Positions 35,467 to 44,496 of a DNA stretch of 64,000 nt are shown here, piece after piece (positions within the stretch are counted from its first letter, which is position 1; each line of letters starts with the position of its first letter). Source of the stretch: CAYNRE01 sp964399535. GTDB taxonomy: Bacteria; Planctomycetota; Planctomycetia; Pirellulales; CAYNRE01. The stretch spans positions 124,001-188,000 of the forward strand of contig CAYNRE010000046.1 in assembly GCA_964399535.1 (NCBI GenBank), given 5' to 3'. The notes beneath the pieces were generated by a model. That model saw nothing but the letters and a program-made list of their open reading frames with translations, did not search any database and was not told the origin of the DNA. The translations under genes and the position numbers were made by a program.

Positions 35467-35742
35467 ATGACGCGCATTCCCCTGAGCGTGATTGAAAACG
35501 AAGCCGATACGCTCAACGCCCGTTTGGAAATGAGTACGGCCGAGATCGGACTCTCGGTGCGTACGACGAATTGCTTGGAAGAACGGGGTATTTTCACGGT
35601 GCAGGATCTGTTGAACTGCACCCGCGAAGATTTGTTGAGCATTTCCAATTTCGGCGAGAAGACCTTGGAAGAGGTTTTCAAAGCGCTGGAAGGAATCGGC
35701 TTCGTGCGCAAGTCACGGCGAGTTGGCGTGCGGGCCGCCTGA
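35467..35742 (+). CDS. Orphan RNA polymerase alpha-subunit C-terminal-domain protein
   Basis: A 91-residue protein that is essentially only the alpha-CTD fold. The segment IGLSVRTTNCLEERGIFTVQDLL is the helix-hairpin-helix core and SISNFGEKTLEEVFKAL its second part. By alignment with the E. coli alpha-CTD, DNA-contact residues are kept: Arg32 (R265), Asn35 (N268), Gly63 (G296), Lys65 (K298), with Ser299 replaced by Thr66. No alpha N-terminal dimerisation domain is present. ATG at 35467 has a GGGAGGG site just before it. It could bind UP-element DNA or transcription factors, or compete with the normal alpha subunit. Its last 30 bases overlap the convergent next gene. Confidence 0.92.
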   Translation: MTRIPLSVIENEADTLNARLEMSTAEIGLSVRTTNCLEERGIFTVQDLLNCTREDLLSISNFGEKTLEEVFKALEGIGFVRKSRRVGVRAA

Positions 35743-37287
35743 GTCGTGATCGAGCCCAGCCCCGGTCACCGCGGAGGGGGTCCACACCCAACAGTCGAGT
35801 TGCTCCTCGCTTCGAACGAGCACTCGGCGTCCGACGAAGGCCGGCACCGTCCACGTGGCGGTGTCGGCCAGTTGTTTTTCGGCCAGGAGCTGGTAAGCCT
35901 CGGGCGAGGCCCGCAGCACGGCCAACGCGCCCCGTTCGTTCAGTCCGAGCAGCACCTGCCGCGGATGGGCAATCAGGGCCGTGGCGTAGTAGCCGTGGTC
36001 GCCGGCTTGCCACTGGGTGCGGCCATCGGCCAGGCGCACGCAGGCCCAGCGGCCGTCGTCGGCCATGCCGTACAGATAGTCGCCGTGGGCCACCATCGAC
36101 GAAAGGTAGCTCGACAGGTCGTCGTTTTGCCAGGCGGCCTCGGCCGTCCAGGTATCGCCCCGCCGCTCGATACGCCAGGCGGTGAGCGGGCGGCTGTCGG
36201 CCGTTACGATGACCAGGTCGCCCGCCACCACCGGGGTGCTAATGCTTTCGTCGTACTGGATTTGAAACGGGCGGCTCCAGAGCAGCTTGCCGCTAGCCAG
36301 TTCCAGACCCACCACGCGGGGGCCTGTCATCACGACGACCTGCGGCGTGCCGGCAAGCGCGGCCACGACCGGGGAGGAGTACGAAACATTTTCGTCCAAA
36401 GCGCGCCAGGCGACCCGCCCCGTGGCGGCGTCGAAGGCCATGATCGTAGCCCCCCGCGCGCCTCCGACGGGACAAATCAGTTTTCCCTCGGCCGCGACGG
36501 GCGAACCGGTGTAGCCGAACAGCGGGACCGCCGCCCCCTGGCCCGCGCCGATCGGCACAAGTACGTTGTCGGTGCCGTTTACGCGTGCCCGGTTTCCTGG
36601 CAGGGGCTCGCTGGCGCCAAACTCGGCCGGATAGTTCAGGCTCCAAAGCTCGTCCCCCGTGTCCGCATCGCAGCACAGCAGTCGCCCGGCAATGCCCACG
36701 CTGTAGACCCGGCCGCGATCCACGACGGGGGTGCTCTTAGGCCCATTGCCGTGGCCGCGCCCGACCGGATGCGGCTCGAAATCGACCGGATAGCTTCGGC
36801 TCCAGCGCTCGCGGCCGGTTTCCAGGTCGAGTGCCCGGAGGGACTCTTGGTTCTCGCGACGATCGGTCAGGTAGACCGTGTTTCCGGCCACGACGGGCGA
36901 CGACCAGCCGGCCCCCAGGGCAACCCGCCAGGCCGACGCGAGCTCGCCGGGCCACTGGCGGGGTAGCTCGGCGCCGAACACATGGCCGTCGCCGCGCGGT
37001 CCGCGCCAGGCGGGCCACGCGCCGGATTGGCCCGTCTCGGCATCCCCCTCTGGGTGCGTCGTTTTCGCCCCTGGCTCGCTCGCGCCGACAGCGACCGGCG
37101 GCGCCCCCCTGGCCTTGGATGATTCAGGGGGCATTTGCGCGGTGGCGGGTTTGCACCCCTGGACCAACAGGAAACCCAGCAGCGGGCCCGCCAGCCAAGG
37201 CGGTGCCCAGCGCGACGCGTACTGCCGGGGCGTCAAGGCATGGCCCCGGAAAACCGCGGGCAAGACCATTCTTCGAGGTTCGCTCAT
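35713..37287 (-). CDS. PQQ-like beta-propeller repeat lipoprotein
   Basis: A 524-residue exported protein. The signal segment (LLGFLLVQGC) ends in a plausible lipobox Cys. After a 60-residue low-complexity linker, the beta-propeller starts with WPAWRGPRGDG, a phrase common in planctomycete PQQ-like proteins, followed by repeats such as LDLETGRERWSRSYP, CDADTGDELWSLNYP and FDAATGRVAWRALDE. These repeats fold as an eight-bladed-type propeller; true PQQ binding is not implied. ATG at 37287 fits the signal; a GTG at 37335 is the alternative. The stop overlaps the convergent alpha-CTD gene by 30 bases. Function unknown. Confidence 0.88.
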   Translation of the reverse strand: MSEPRRMVLPAVFRGHALTPRQYASRWAPPWLAGPLLGFLLVQGCKPATAQMPPESSKARGAPPVAVGASEPGAKTTHPEGDAETGQSGAWPAWRGPRGDGHVFGAELPRQWPGELASAWRVALGAGWSSPVVAGNTVYLTDRRENQESLRALDLETGRERWSRSYPVDFEPHPVGRGHGNGPKSTPVVDRGRVYSVGIAGRLLCCDADTGDELWSLNYPAEFGASEPLPGNRARVNGTDNVLVPIGAGQGAAVPLFGYTGSPVAAEGKLICPVGGARGATIMAFDAATGRVAWRALDENVSYSSPVVAALAGTPQVVVMTGPRVVGLELASGKLLWSRPFQIQYDESISTPVVAGDLVIVTADSRPLTAWRIERRGDTWTAEAAWQNDDLSSYLSSMVAHGDYLYGMADDGRWACVRLADGRTQWQAGDHGYYATALIAHPRQVLLGLNERGALAVLRASPEAYQLLAEKQLADTATWTVPAFVGRRVLVRSEEQLDCWVWTPSAVTGAGLDHDSGGPHANSP

Positions 37288-37593
37288 AGCCGGCCGCTTC
37301 GATGTTCGAGAGAATTCGTGCCGAAAATTGCCCACTCAATTGCCGCCTGGCCTAGGGGGCGTGGCGATTCGATGGAAAAAAAGGTCGATCATTGGCCTCG
37401 GACAGTCGCGGCGCATTATAGGGGGGCGGACCTGCGGACCGAGCGAGCGGCCGGGAAACACTTGCCAAGAGCTTGCCCCTCGGGCTAAGTAGGGGGTTTT
37501 CCGCTAAGGTACCCGCCGACAAACCGGGGCCAAATAAACGGGGCGGGGCCAGGGCCAAACGTAGCCCGGCACCGCGGAGCCACTTTAAGCCCT
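37288..37593. other. Divergent intergenic region, propeller lipoprotein / DUF3592 operon
   Basis: About 305 bases with no supported gene. It has a run of A (around 37376-37382) next to GGTCGATCATTGG, the only low-GC patch. Promoters for both genes are expected here. Confidence 0.4.
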
Positions 37594-38895
37594 ATGCGCA
37601 CCTTCTGGCTGCTGCCCAAGAAACGCCGCCGCCGACGAACGGGTTCCGAGGCTGCGGGCGGACTGGCGTTGGCGGCCTTTTTCTCGGTTTGCGCCTTGGG
37701 AGGGCTGGGCTTTCTTTGGCTAATTGTCAGCTCGTTGCTGGTGCCCCAGTGGCGCGTGAACCGCGTTTATCGGCCGGTCGAGTGCCAGATCGTCGACCAG
37801 AAACTCGAAGAGAACGACGACGAATCGGGGGTCTCCTTTCGTCCGCGGCTGCTGATTCGCTACCAGGTGGGGGAACAGTGGCACCAGGTGTGGACCTATG
37901 ACATCGGCGGGGTTTATTCGGCCGACCGCGAGGCGCAGCAAGCCGTGGTCGATCGGTTTCCCGTCGGCGGCAAATTTCCAGCCTGGTACGATCCCGGCGC
38001 CCCGGGAACGGCCGTCTTGGTTCGCGGCTACACCTGGTTCGCCTGGCTCATGCTGTTCTTGCCCGCGTCGTTCATCACCCTGGGGGGCGCGGGTTTGGTC
38101 TATACCCTGGTCAACCTGGGCAAGTCGACCGAACGCCGGGCGGCCATGGCGCCGATTCCCACCGCGCTGGAGTTGATCGAGCCGGGGCACAGTTCGGCGG
38201 ATAGCGCCTTTCCCACCGTTCCCGGCGACGGCAACCTGGTCAACAGCCCTGGTACCCAGTTGCGCTACCGGATGCCGAGCCGCACCAACCCGCTCTGGCG
38301 GCTTGGGCTGTTGGGGGGGGCGGCGGCCACGGTGCTGGCCGCGGCGATGCTCTTCGGTTGGATGGCGGCACAGCAGATTCTGGCCGGCCAGCCCGATTGG
38401 TTTCTCACCCTGTTTTGCCTCCCCTGGGTCACCGTCGGCTCGATCCTCGCCATTCAGTTCGCAGGGCAGTTGATGTTCCACGCCCAGGCCGGCGGCACCA
38501 TTGTCGAAATCTCGGATCACCCGTTGGTTCTTGGCGAACGTTACCGGGTCTTGCTCATGCAGGGTGGCCGGCTCAAGTTTCGCTCGTTACGGTTACTGTT
38601 GGTTTGCGAGGAGCGGGCCACGTATCAACAGGGGACCAACACCCGCACCTATGCCCGGCGGGTATTCGAGGCGCTGCTGGTGAACCAGGAAACGTTTGGC
38701 GCTCGCGCCGGCGCCCCGGCCGAGTGGCAAGCTGAACTGGAGCTTCCCGAGCTGGGTATGCACTCGTTTCGCGGGCTACACAACGAAGTGGCCTGGTCGA
38801 TCGTGGTCCGCGGCGAACCCGAGCGGTGGCCTCCCTTCGAATACGTTTTTCCGCTGGTGGTTTACCCGGCCGGCACGGTGCTGCAGCGTCAATGA
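37594..38895 (+). CDS. DUF3592-type membrane protein
   Basis: A 433-residue protein with four hydrophobic segments (around residues 25-50, 145-170, 235-260 and 268-295). After the first segment, VYRPVECQIVDQKLEENDDESG... and GGKFPAWYDPGAPGTAVLVRG form the DUF3592 domain, a small extracytoplasmic beta domain. The region after the third segment ends with a 140-residue soluble domain. It is the first gene of a tight operon: its TGA overlaps the ATG of the next gene in ATGA. The family has no established function. Confidence 0.85.
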   Translation: MRTFWLLPKKRRRRRTGSEAAGGLALAAFFSVCALGGLGFLWLIVSSLLVPQWRVNRVYRPVECQIVDQKLEENDDESGVSFRPRLLIRYQVGEQWHQVWTYDIGGVYSADREAQQAVVDRFPVGGKFPAWYDPGAPGTAVLVRGYTWFAWLMLFLPASFITLGGAGLVYTLVNLGKSTERRAAMAPIPTALELIEPGHSSADSAFPTVPGDGNLVNSPGTQLRYRMPSRTNPLWRLGLLGGAAATVLAAAMLFGWMAAQQILAGQPDWFLTLFCLPWVTVGSILAIQFAGQLMFHAQAGGTIVEISDHPLVLGERYRVLLMQGGRLKFRSLRLLLVCEERATYQQGTNTRTYARRVFEALLVNQETFGARAGAPAEWQAELELPELGMHSFRGLHNEVAWSIVVRGEPERWPPFEYVFPLVVYPAGTVLQRQ

Positions 38896-39308
38896 AAACC
38901 CCCACGCTCGACCTGCATCTGGATCACCCGCAGCACCACTACCGCCCTGGCCAGGTGCTTTCGGGAACCTATCATTGGACCGATCCGTCGCTAGAGGAGG
39001 CTCACGCCAACGAGGTGACGGCGCTGGAGATTTCCGTGCTCTGGTTTACCGAGGGAAAAGGAGACGAAGAACTGGCCGTGCACTTCTTCGAGCGCCGCAC
39101 GCTGCACGAAGCGGCGGCGCACCAAGGGTTGCACACGGGCCATTTTCAGACGGTGCTTCCAGCCACGCCGCTGAGCTACGAGGGGGTGATCGTCAAGATT
39201 CGCTGGTGTGCCCGAGTGCGGCTTTACTTGGCGCGCGGGCGCGAGGTGATGGCCGAGGCCCCCTTTCGATTGGGACTGGTGCCACCAGCCCGGGCCGTGC
39301 TGAAATGA
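38892..39308 (+). CDS. Small beta-sandwich protein, possibly arrestin-like
   Basis: A 138-residue cytoplasmic protein without signal peptide. It starts TPTLDLHLDHPQHHYRPGQVLSG, a pattern like the first strands of arrestin-like or immunoglobulin-like beta-sandwiches ("Y+PGQ-L-G"), and continues with ALEISVLWFTEGKGDEELAV. The start ATG overlaps the stop of the DUF3592 gene, and its TGA overlaps the ATG of the ATPase, so translation is probably coupled. I do not recognise the family; arrestin-like is a guess from strand pattern. It may be an adaptor between the membrane protein and the ATPase. Confidence 0.75.
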   Translation: MKTPTLDLHLDHPQHHYRPGQVLSGTYHWTDPSLEEAHANEVTALEISVLWFTEGKGDEELAVHFFERRTLHEAAAHQGLHTGHFQTVLPATPLSYEGVIVKIRWCARVRLYLARGREVMAEAPFRLGLVPPARAVLK

Positions 39309-39955
39309 CCGCCGCCGACCCCGCCGCCCACGGTGGCGACTTGCCCGAGAGCAATCCGTTTTCCACGCGGTTTACCCGGCCCGGGGCGATTCCCTTTTGC
39401 TTCGCGGCGGCGGGCGCCGTCGATGCCTGGACCGACGGCGACCAGCCCCGGCTCGACCAACTGGTTTCGCGGCTGCGAGCCGAGAACTGGCGCGGCCAAA
39501 TCGTCGGCCCTCACGGTTCGGGCAAGACCACCTTGGTGCATTCGCTGCTGCCGCGTCTCGAGGCGGCCGGTCGGCGGCCCCACCTGATTACCCTGCGCGA
39601 CGGTCAGCGAGGAGTGCCCCGGCGGAGTTGGCCGAGCCGCCCTTTGGTCAGCCGCGACCTGGTGTTAATCGACGGGTACGAGCAACTTTCCTGGCTCGGG
39701 CGGCTGGCGGTGTGGCTGCGCTGTTTGCGAAGCGGCGCCGGGCTGCTGGTGACCACGCATCGCCCGGTGCGTTTGCCAGAGATCTATCGGACCGGCACCA
39801 ATCTGCCGTTGGCCGAACACTTGGCCCGGCGGCTCCTGGCCGGCAATCCCCGGCTCGAGCCGGGGGCCGTGGCCAGCGCCTACGAGGCCGCCCGGGGGGA
39901 CCTGCGCGAAACCTGGTTCCGGTTGTACGACCTGTACGAATCGCGCGGCTCCTGA
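39305..39955 (+). CDS. Small P-loop ATPase (AAA-like), third gene of the coupled operon
   Basis: A 216-residue ATPase. Walker A is GPHGSGKT at residues 68-75; Walker B is LVLIDGYEQL near 119-128, with Asp and a following Glu in the usual place. A later THRPVRLPEIY resembles the sensor I region. No other domain is visible, and the N-terminus is short and unconserved. It looks like a reduced AAA/STAND-like switch rather than an ABC transporter protein, since no ABC signature is present. The start overlaps the stop of the beta-sandwich gene (ATGA). Function unknown. Confidence 0.82.
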   Translation: MTAADPAAHGGDLPESNPFSTRFTRPGAIPFCFAAAGAVDAWTDGDQPRLDQLVSRLRAENWRGQIVGPHGSGKTTLVHSLLPRLEAAGRRPHLITLRDGQRGVPRRSWPSRPLVSRDLVLIDGYEQLSWLGRLAVWLRCLRSGAGLLVTTHRPVRLPEIYRTGTNLPLAEHLARRLLAGNPRLEPGAVASAYEAARGDLRETWFRLYDLYESRGS

Positions 39956-40160
39956 CCGCACGAAGAGCGGCATCGGTGGGGTTCGCCAAGCGGCTCTCGG
40001 CAACTTCGGCGGTTGCGCAAGGCGTAGCGTTTTTTCCCACCACGGCGCCTGGCGTGACCTAGGCTTTCAGGACCCCAGGGTCGGCGAGGCAGGCTTTGCG
40101 CCCACCGATCGAGGCGGCCCGGTTGCCGCGAGCGGGTGAGGTTGGCAGGAGACAATTGCC

Positions 40161-41408
40161 ATGTTCGGACGCGCGCTTCGGTGGTTGGGAACGCTGGGCC
40201 TGAGCGGACTGCTGTTGGTGAGCAGCCCCGCGACGAGCCAGGCCTTTTTCGGCTGCTGCTGCAAGTGGTTTCAGAAGTGTTGTAACCGCATCAACTACTA
40301 TCAACCCAGCTACACGGCCAAGTACGCGCCCTGCGGAGGGCCGGTCTGCCAGTATGTGCCGATCACGGCCTACCGCACGATCATGGCCCCCGCACCGGTG
40401 ACCAGCTATCGCCCGGTGACCTCGTGCGATCCGTGCACGGGTTGCCCCACGACCACGCTCAAGCCGGTGACCTGTTACCAGATGACGCCCCAGCAAGTGC
40501 CCTACACGACCTACCGCCTGGTGTATTCCAATCCTCTGCCGGCTGCCGTACCGGTGGCGCCGGCCGTGGCTCCGGCTCCGGCCGCGCAAACCAGCTATTG
40601 TTCGCCCTGCCAAAGCGGATATGCTCCGACGGGCGCCTCGGTCTGCTGCGGCGGCGGCAGCGGCGGCACGGCGACGACCACCTACTACGCGCCGAGCACG
40701 GCTTACTACGCGCCGAACAACACCAACGCGGCCCCGGCCGCAACGGCGCCGCTGGCCGGCAGCGGGAATTATCTCGGTTCGCCGACGCAGTCTGCCCCGG
40801 CCAGTACCTACGCTGCCCCGGCCGGTCCGCTGGCCACAGCGCCGGCTCCGGCGCCTGCCACCGCCCCCGCCACAGGTGGCTCGACCTGGACCGGTACGCC
40901 GAGCGCGACGCCTTCGCCCGCGGCGCCCCTGGCGTCGGACACTCCGGCAGGTTCGGCCAGTTCGACCTACGCCACGCCCCCCGCGAGCTCGGCCGAATCC
41001 TCGTTCCCCTCGGGCTCGGGTGCCGAAACGGCCACGCAGCCGGTACCGGCCACGACCACGTACGGAACGCCGGAGAGTACGGGGCAGCCGACTGCGCAGC
41101 CTCGGCTACGGCCGATTGCCCCCCCCACGCCCGGCGCGTATCCCAACTACACTCCCATTCCAGATACGTCACCGAACGGGACGGCTCCGGCCGCAACGGG
41201 CAACGAGCCCGCCGCGGGCCCGCGATTGTCGAACCCGAGCGATCCGACCGCGGGCGTTGCTCCTGGCTGGGCCGTGCGTCCGGCGTCGTACCAGAGCACT
41301 CCGGCCGTTTCGCGCCCGGCGTCCGGCGGGACCGGTTGGCACGCTGCCAGCGCGCCCGGTTCGGCGGGGGCCGCGAGCCCATCGCCTTGGCGCTCGTCGC
41401 GGCAATAG
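40161..41408 (+). CDS. Low-complexity exported Cys/Pro/Ala/Thr-rich protein
   Basis: A 415-residue secreted protein: signal peptide (LGTLGLSGLLLVSSPATSQA), then FFGCCCKWFQKCCNR, and a conserved-looking block YRPVTSCDPCTGCPTTTLKPVTCYQ with VPYTTYRLVYSNP, which I associate with planctomycete exported proteins. The remaining two thirds are Ala/Pro/Thr/Ser-rich and probably unstructured. Cysteine pairs suggest disulfide or metal links. ATG at 40161 has AGGAG about 11 bases upstream. A surface or wall-associated structural role is inferred; no enzyme motif. Confidence 0.8.
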   Translation: MFGRALRWLGTLGLSGLLLVSSPATSQAFFGCCCKWFQKCCNRINYYQPSYTAKYAPCGGPVCQYVPITAYRTIMAPAPVTSYRPVTSCDPCTGCPTTTLKPVTCYQMTPQQVPYTTYRLVYSNPLPAAVPVAPAVAPAPAAQTSYCSPCQSGYAPTGASVCCGGGSGGTATTTYYAPSTAYYAPNNTNAAPAATAPLAGSGNYLGSPTQSAPASTYAAPAGPLATAPAPAPATAPATGGSTWTGTPSATPSPAAPLASDTPAGSASSTYATPPASSAESSFPSGSGAETATQPVPATTTYGTPESTGQPTAQPRLRPIAPPTPGAYPNYTPIPDTSPNGTAPAATGNEPAAGPRLSNPSDPTAGVAPGWAVRPASYQSTPAVSRPASGGTGWHAASAPGSAGAASPSPWRSSRQ

Positions 41409-41770
41409 GCGGCGCGAGTCTTTTCTGAATTTGGCTGCTCGATAAGTCCAGCGCCCTGCGCGGCCGGCAATGGGCTGGAATGTGTTCGAGCGAATCCTGG
41501 GTAGCCTATCAGCCAGGTTGGCAGCGCGCCCTCAGTGGGCACTTTAGTTGCGCTGGTGATTCAAGCCAGTTCTTTCACATCGCGCGTGGGCTAGCGGCGG
41601 GACAGTCGCCGCCGCTTGCGATTCCGACCGCGGGGCGGTGAGAATAGCAGCGCGGCACGGCCCGCCGCGTTTCGCCCAGGCCCGGCCGCCACGGTCGGTA
41701 CACCGGCAGCAGGGTCGCTTGAGCCGGCGGGCGTACCGCCCGATTCTCAAGAAGGGGAAGATCAAGCAAC
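41409..41770. other. Intergenic region without recognised features
   Basis: About 360 bases between two plus-strand genes. I see no supported gene, repeat or clear terminator in it. Confidence 0.4.
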
Positions 41771-43186
41771 ATGACCGAACCTTCGGGCAGCGCGGTGGCC
41801 GCCCCCAAGCGCCGGCCGAGCTGGGCCAGGCGCGCCCTGCGAACGGCCTTGGGACTGTTGCTGCTGGCAATATCCGCTGTCGCAATTCTGCTTTGGCGCG
41901 GTATTGCGCTGCCCGAGCCAACGGGGCCGTTCGCCGTTGGGCGCACGAGCCGGCACCTGATCGACGAATCGCGCCCCGAGGTCTTCACCGAAGCCCCCGA
42001 GGATCGACGCGAGCTGATGGTCGCCATTCACTATCCCGCCGCGGCGGGCGATGGCGCCGCGCCAAGCAGCTACCTCGACGCCAGCGTTGCGGCGGGGTTC
42101 GCCCAGGCGCTGGAGATGCCCCAGTTTGTTTTTCAGGTGGTGCATCCCCACGCCCTCCGGGAGCCGGCGGCGGCCCAAGCCGACGGCGGCAGCCCGGTCG
42201 TTCTGTTTTCGCACGGATTCGGTCAGCCGCCGGTTTTTTACACGGCGACGCTGGAGGACCTGGCCAGCCATGGCTTTATCGTCGTCAGCATCAATCATAC
42301 GTACAGCAGCGGAATCTCCGTCTTCTCCGACGGCCGCGTGATGCTGCAGAACGAAGCGGCTTCGCATCCGGAAGTGTCGATCGATCTTCCCGGCGATGAG
42401 CAGGCGGACTCGTCGAATCAGGAAACCGACGCAACCAAAGAGACTGCGCAGACCCAGGACGCCGGGAACGACGTCGGCTCGGTTTGGGTTGGCGACGTGC
42501 GGTTCGTGCTCGACCAACTGGAGAAGCTCAATCGCGACGATCGCTTGCTGGCCGGCCGGATGAACCTGGCCCAGGTGGGCGTTTTCGGCCACTCCTTCGG
42601 TGGCGCCGCGGCCATTCGCACGGTGCAGATCGACCCCCGGTTTCTCGCCGGAATTAACCTCGACGGGACCGATTTGCGCGTGACGGCCGGCGCCACGATC
42701 GAGCGCCCGGTAATGTGGATCAACTCGCCTCACGAGGCCCCCTCCGACGCGCTGCTCAAGGCCATCGGCAAATCGCGCGAATGGTTTCAGGAACAAATGC
42801 AAAAGCACGCCCAGCGCACCGACGAAGTGCTCACCCAAGCACCCCAGGGCCGCCGCTTGCGCATTCGCGGGGCGGCGCACCAGACCTTTACGAGCGACTT
42901 CACGCTGGCCAGCGCGAGCTGGCCCTGGAACTGGCTGACGCGTGGTCTCGACGTGGGGACCATTCCCGCGGATCGAGCGGTGTTGGTACTGAACTCGCTG
43001 GTGATCGAGTTCTTTCAGGAGCACCTGCGGGGGCAAACCCGCGCACCGGCGGCAAGCCTTGTCCATCGGTTTCCCGAAGTGGAGCAGGTGTCGCCCGAGG
43101 CGGGGCAGGGGACCAAACAAGATCCCCGGGCCGATCCCCCTGGGGAGCCCTCGGCGGGCTCGCCGGCGGACGAGGACAAAGACTGA
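41771..43186 (+). CDS. Membrane-anchored alpha/beta hydrolase, PAF-acetylhydrolase-like
   Basis: A 471-residue protein with an N-terminal membrane segment (ALGLLLLAISAVAILLW). The hydrolase domain carries VVLFSHGFGQPP (oxyanion region), NHTYSSG and the nucleophile elbow GHSFGGAAAI with Ser275. The Asp and His of the triad are likely in GINLDGT and RGAAHQTF. This arrangement fits platelet-activating-factor acetylhydrolase/chlorophyllase-like esterases. A 25-residue Ser/Thr/Glu-rich insertion (QADSSNQETDATKETA) lies just before the QLEKLN helix. Membrane-bound esterase or lipase role; substrate unknown. Confidence 0.88.
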   Translation: MTEPSGSAVAAPKRRPSWARRALRTALGLLLLAISAVAILLWRGIALPEPTGPFAVGRTSRHLIDESRPEVFTEAPEDRRELMVAIHYPAAAGDGAAPSSYLDASVAAGFAQALEMPQFVFQVVHPHALREPAAAQADGGSPVVLFSHGFGQPPVFYTATLEDLASHGFIVVSINHTYSSGISVFSDGRVMLQNEAASHPEVSIDLPGDEQADSSNQETDATKETAQTQDAGNDVGSVWVGDVRFVLDQLEKLNRDDRLLAGRMNLAQVGVFGHSFGGAAAIRTVQIDPRFLAGINLDGTDLRVTAGATIERPVMWINSPHEAPSDALLKAIGKSREWFQEQMQKHAQRTDEVLTQAPQGRRLRIRGAAHQTFTSDFTLASASWPWNWLTRGLDVGTIPADRAVLVLNSLVIEFFQEHLRGQTRAPAASLVHRFPEVEQVSPEAGQGTKQDPRADPPGEPSAGSPADEDKD

Positions 43187-43493
43187 CCAGGCCCGCGGCA
43201 CTGCGTGGAACATCCGCGGGTAGACGTGCCCTCTCGGTGATTGGTTTCGGTCGAGTTAACCTCTCTCTCGCCGAAGGTTTTCCGCCCTGCTTGCCCGCTG
43301 AGCGGCGAATGGGGTAAGCGTGGTGCACTGCCGCTTGGTGTACTGCGGTTGGCCAGGCTGCCAGTTTCTATTTCTATGCCGCCGCTTGGTGCGCGCCGAC
43401 CCGCGGCACGCACGTATCGGGTGGAGCATTGTATCGGATTCCGACGAGAGCCTGGCTGCCGCCGGGTCCGTCGCAGCGAAGGAGGGCAATGCC
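43187..43493. other. Intergenic region upstream of the SPFH gene
   Basis: About 305 bases. A T-rich patch (CAGTTTCTATTTCTATG, around 43360-43380) and two copies of GCCGCTTGGTG (near 43328 and 43381) are the only notable items. Confidence 0.4.
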
Positions 43494-44408
43494 GTGATTG
43501 TCGAGAAGAATCACCAGGCCACAGCGGGCTGGGGCCCGCTGGCAGGCATGTTGGTGCTGCTGGCGATTGGCGCCTCGGCATTCCTGGCGCTGAACTGGGT
43601 GCTCGGAATCATTTGCACCGTGTCGGCGATGGTCATGCTGGGCGGTTTCCAGGCCGTGGCCCCCAACGAAGCCCGGGTGCTGCTCTTGTTCGGCAAGTAC
43701 CAGGGAACCCTCAAGCAAGAAGGCTTTTTCTGGGTCAACCCCTTCTTTACCAAGACCAAGATTTCGCTCCGGGTGCGGAATTTCGAGACGGGGCAACAGT
43801 CGAGCCCCGAGGTGAAGAGTGCCGACGGCCATGTGCTGCAGGCGGCCAAGGTCACGCGCCGCCAGACCAAGGTGAACGATCGAGACGGCAACCCGATCGA
43901 GATTTCGGCGGTGGTGGTCTGGAAAGTGGTCAACACGGCCGAGGCGGTGTTCGAGGTGGACGACTACGAGGACTATGCCCACTTGCAAAGCGAATCGGCC
44001 CTGAGGAATTTGGCCAGCCACTATCCGTACGACAGTTCGGACGACGAGCTTTCCCTACGGCGTTCGACGAGCGAGATTTCGGACAAGCTCAAGGCCGAGA
44101 TCGAAGAGCGTTTGCACAAGGCGGGGGTCGAGGTGCTCGAGGCCCGAATCAACCACTTGGCCTACGCACCCGAAATTGCGGCCGCCATGCTGCAGCGTCA
44201 ACAGGCCCAGGCCGTGGTGGCAGCCCGGTCGAAGATCGTCGAGGGGGCGGTAAGCATGGTGGAAATGGCCCTCGAGCAACTGGCCCATCGCCAGGTGGTC
44301 GAGCTAACCGCCGAGCGTCGGGCCGCCTTGGTGAGCAGCCTGTTGGTGGTGTTGTGCAGCGATCGCCACGTTCAGCCGGTGCTGAATACCGGTTCGATTC
44401 ACGACTGA
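43494..44408 (+). CDS. SPFH/Band 7 domain protein
   Basis: A 304-residue stomatin/flotillin-type protein. Two N-terminal membrane segments (MLVLLAIGASAFLALNWVLGIICTVSAMVMLG) precede the SPFH domain: GGFQAVAPNEARVLLLFGKYQGTLKQEGFFWVNPF, VVWKVVNTAEAVFEVDDYEDY and the coiled-coil-forming KLKAEIEERLHKAGVEVLEARI stretch. It starts at GTG with AAGGAGG about 9 bases upstream, a decisive ribosome binding site. It may form a ring in the membrane and organise lipids or proteases. Confidence 0.92.
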   Translation: MIVEKNHQATAGWGPLAGMLVLLAIGASAFLALNWVLGIICTVSAMVMLGGFQAVAPNEARVLLLFGKYQGTLKQEGFFWVNPFFTKTKISLRVRNFETGQQSSPEVKSADGHVLQAAKVTRRQTKVNDRDGNPIEISAVVVWKVVNTAEAVFEVDDYEDYAHLQSESALRNLASHYPYDSSDDELSLRRSTSEISDKLKAEIEERLHKAGVEVLEARINHLAYAPEIAAAMLQRQQAQAVVAARSKIVEGAVSMVEMALEQLAHRQVVELTAERRAALVSSLLVVLCSDRHVQPVLNTGSIHD

Positions 44409-44496
44409 TCGGGGGCAGGGCAGGGTGCTTCCCAGGTAGCCGCGTGCCGGGACGGTGGCCAAGCAGTTCCAGCCACCGGTCAGGCGATCGCAGGCT

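Noticed and set aside
40025..40036. T-run (GCGTTTTTTCCC) after the ATPase gene as a terminator
   Set aside because: No convincing stem precedes the T-run on the plus strand.
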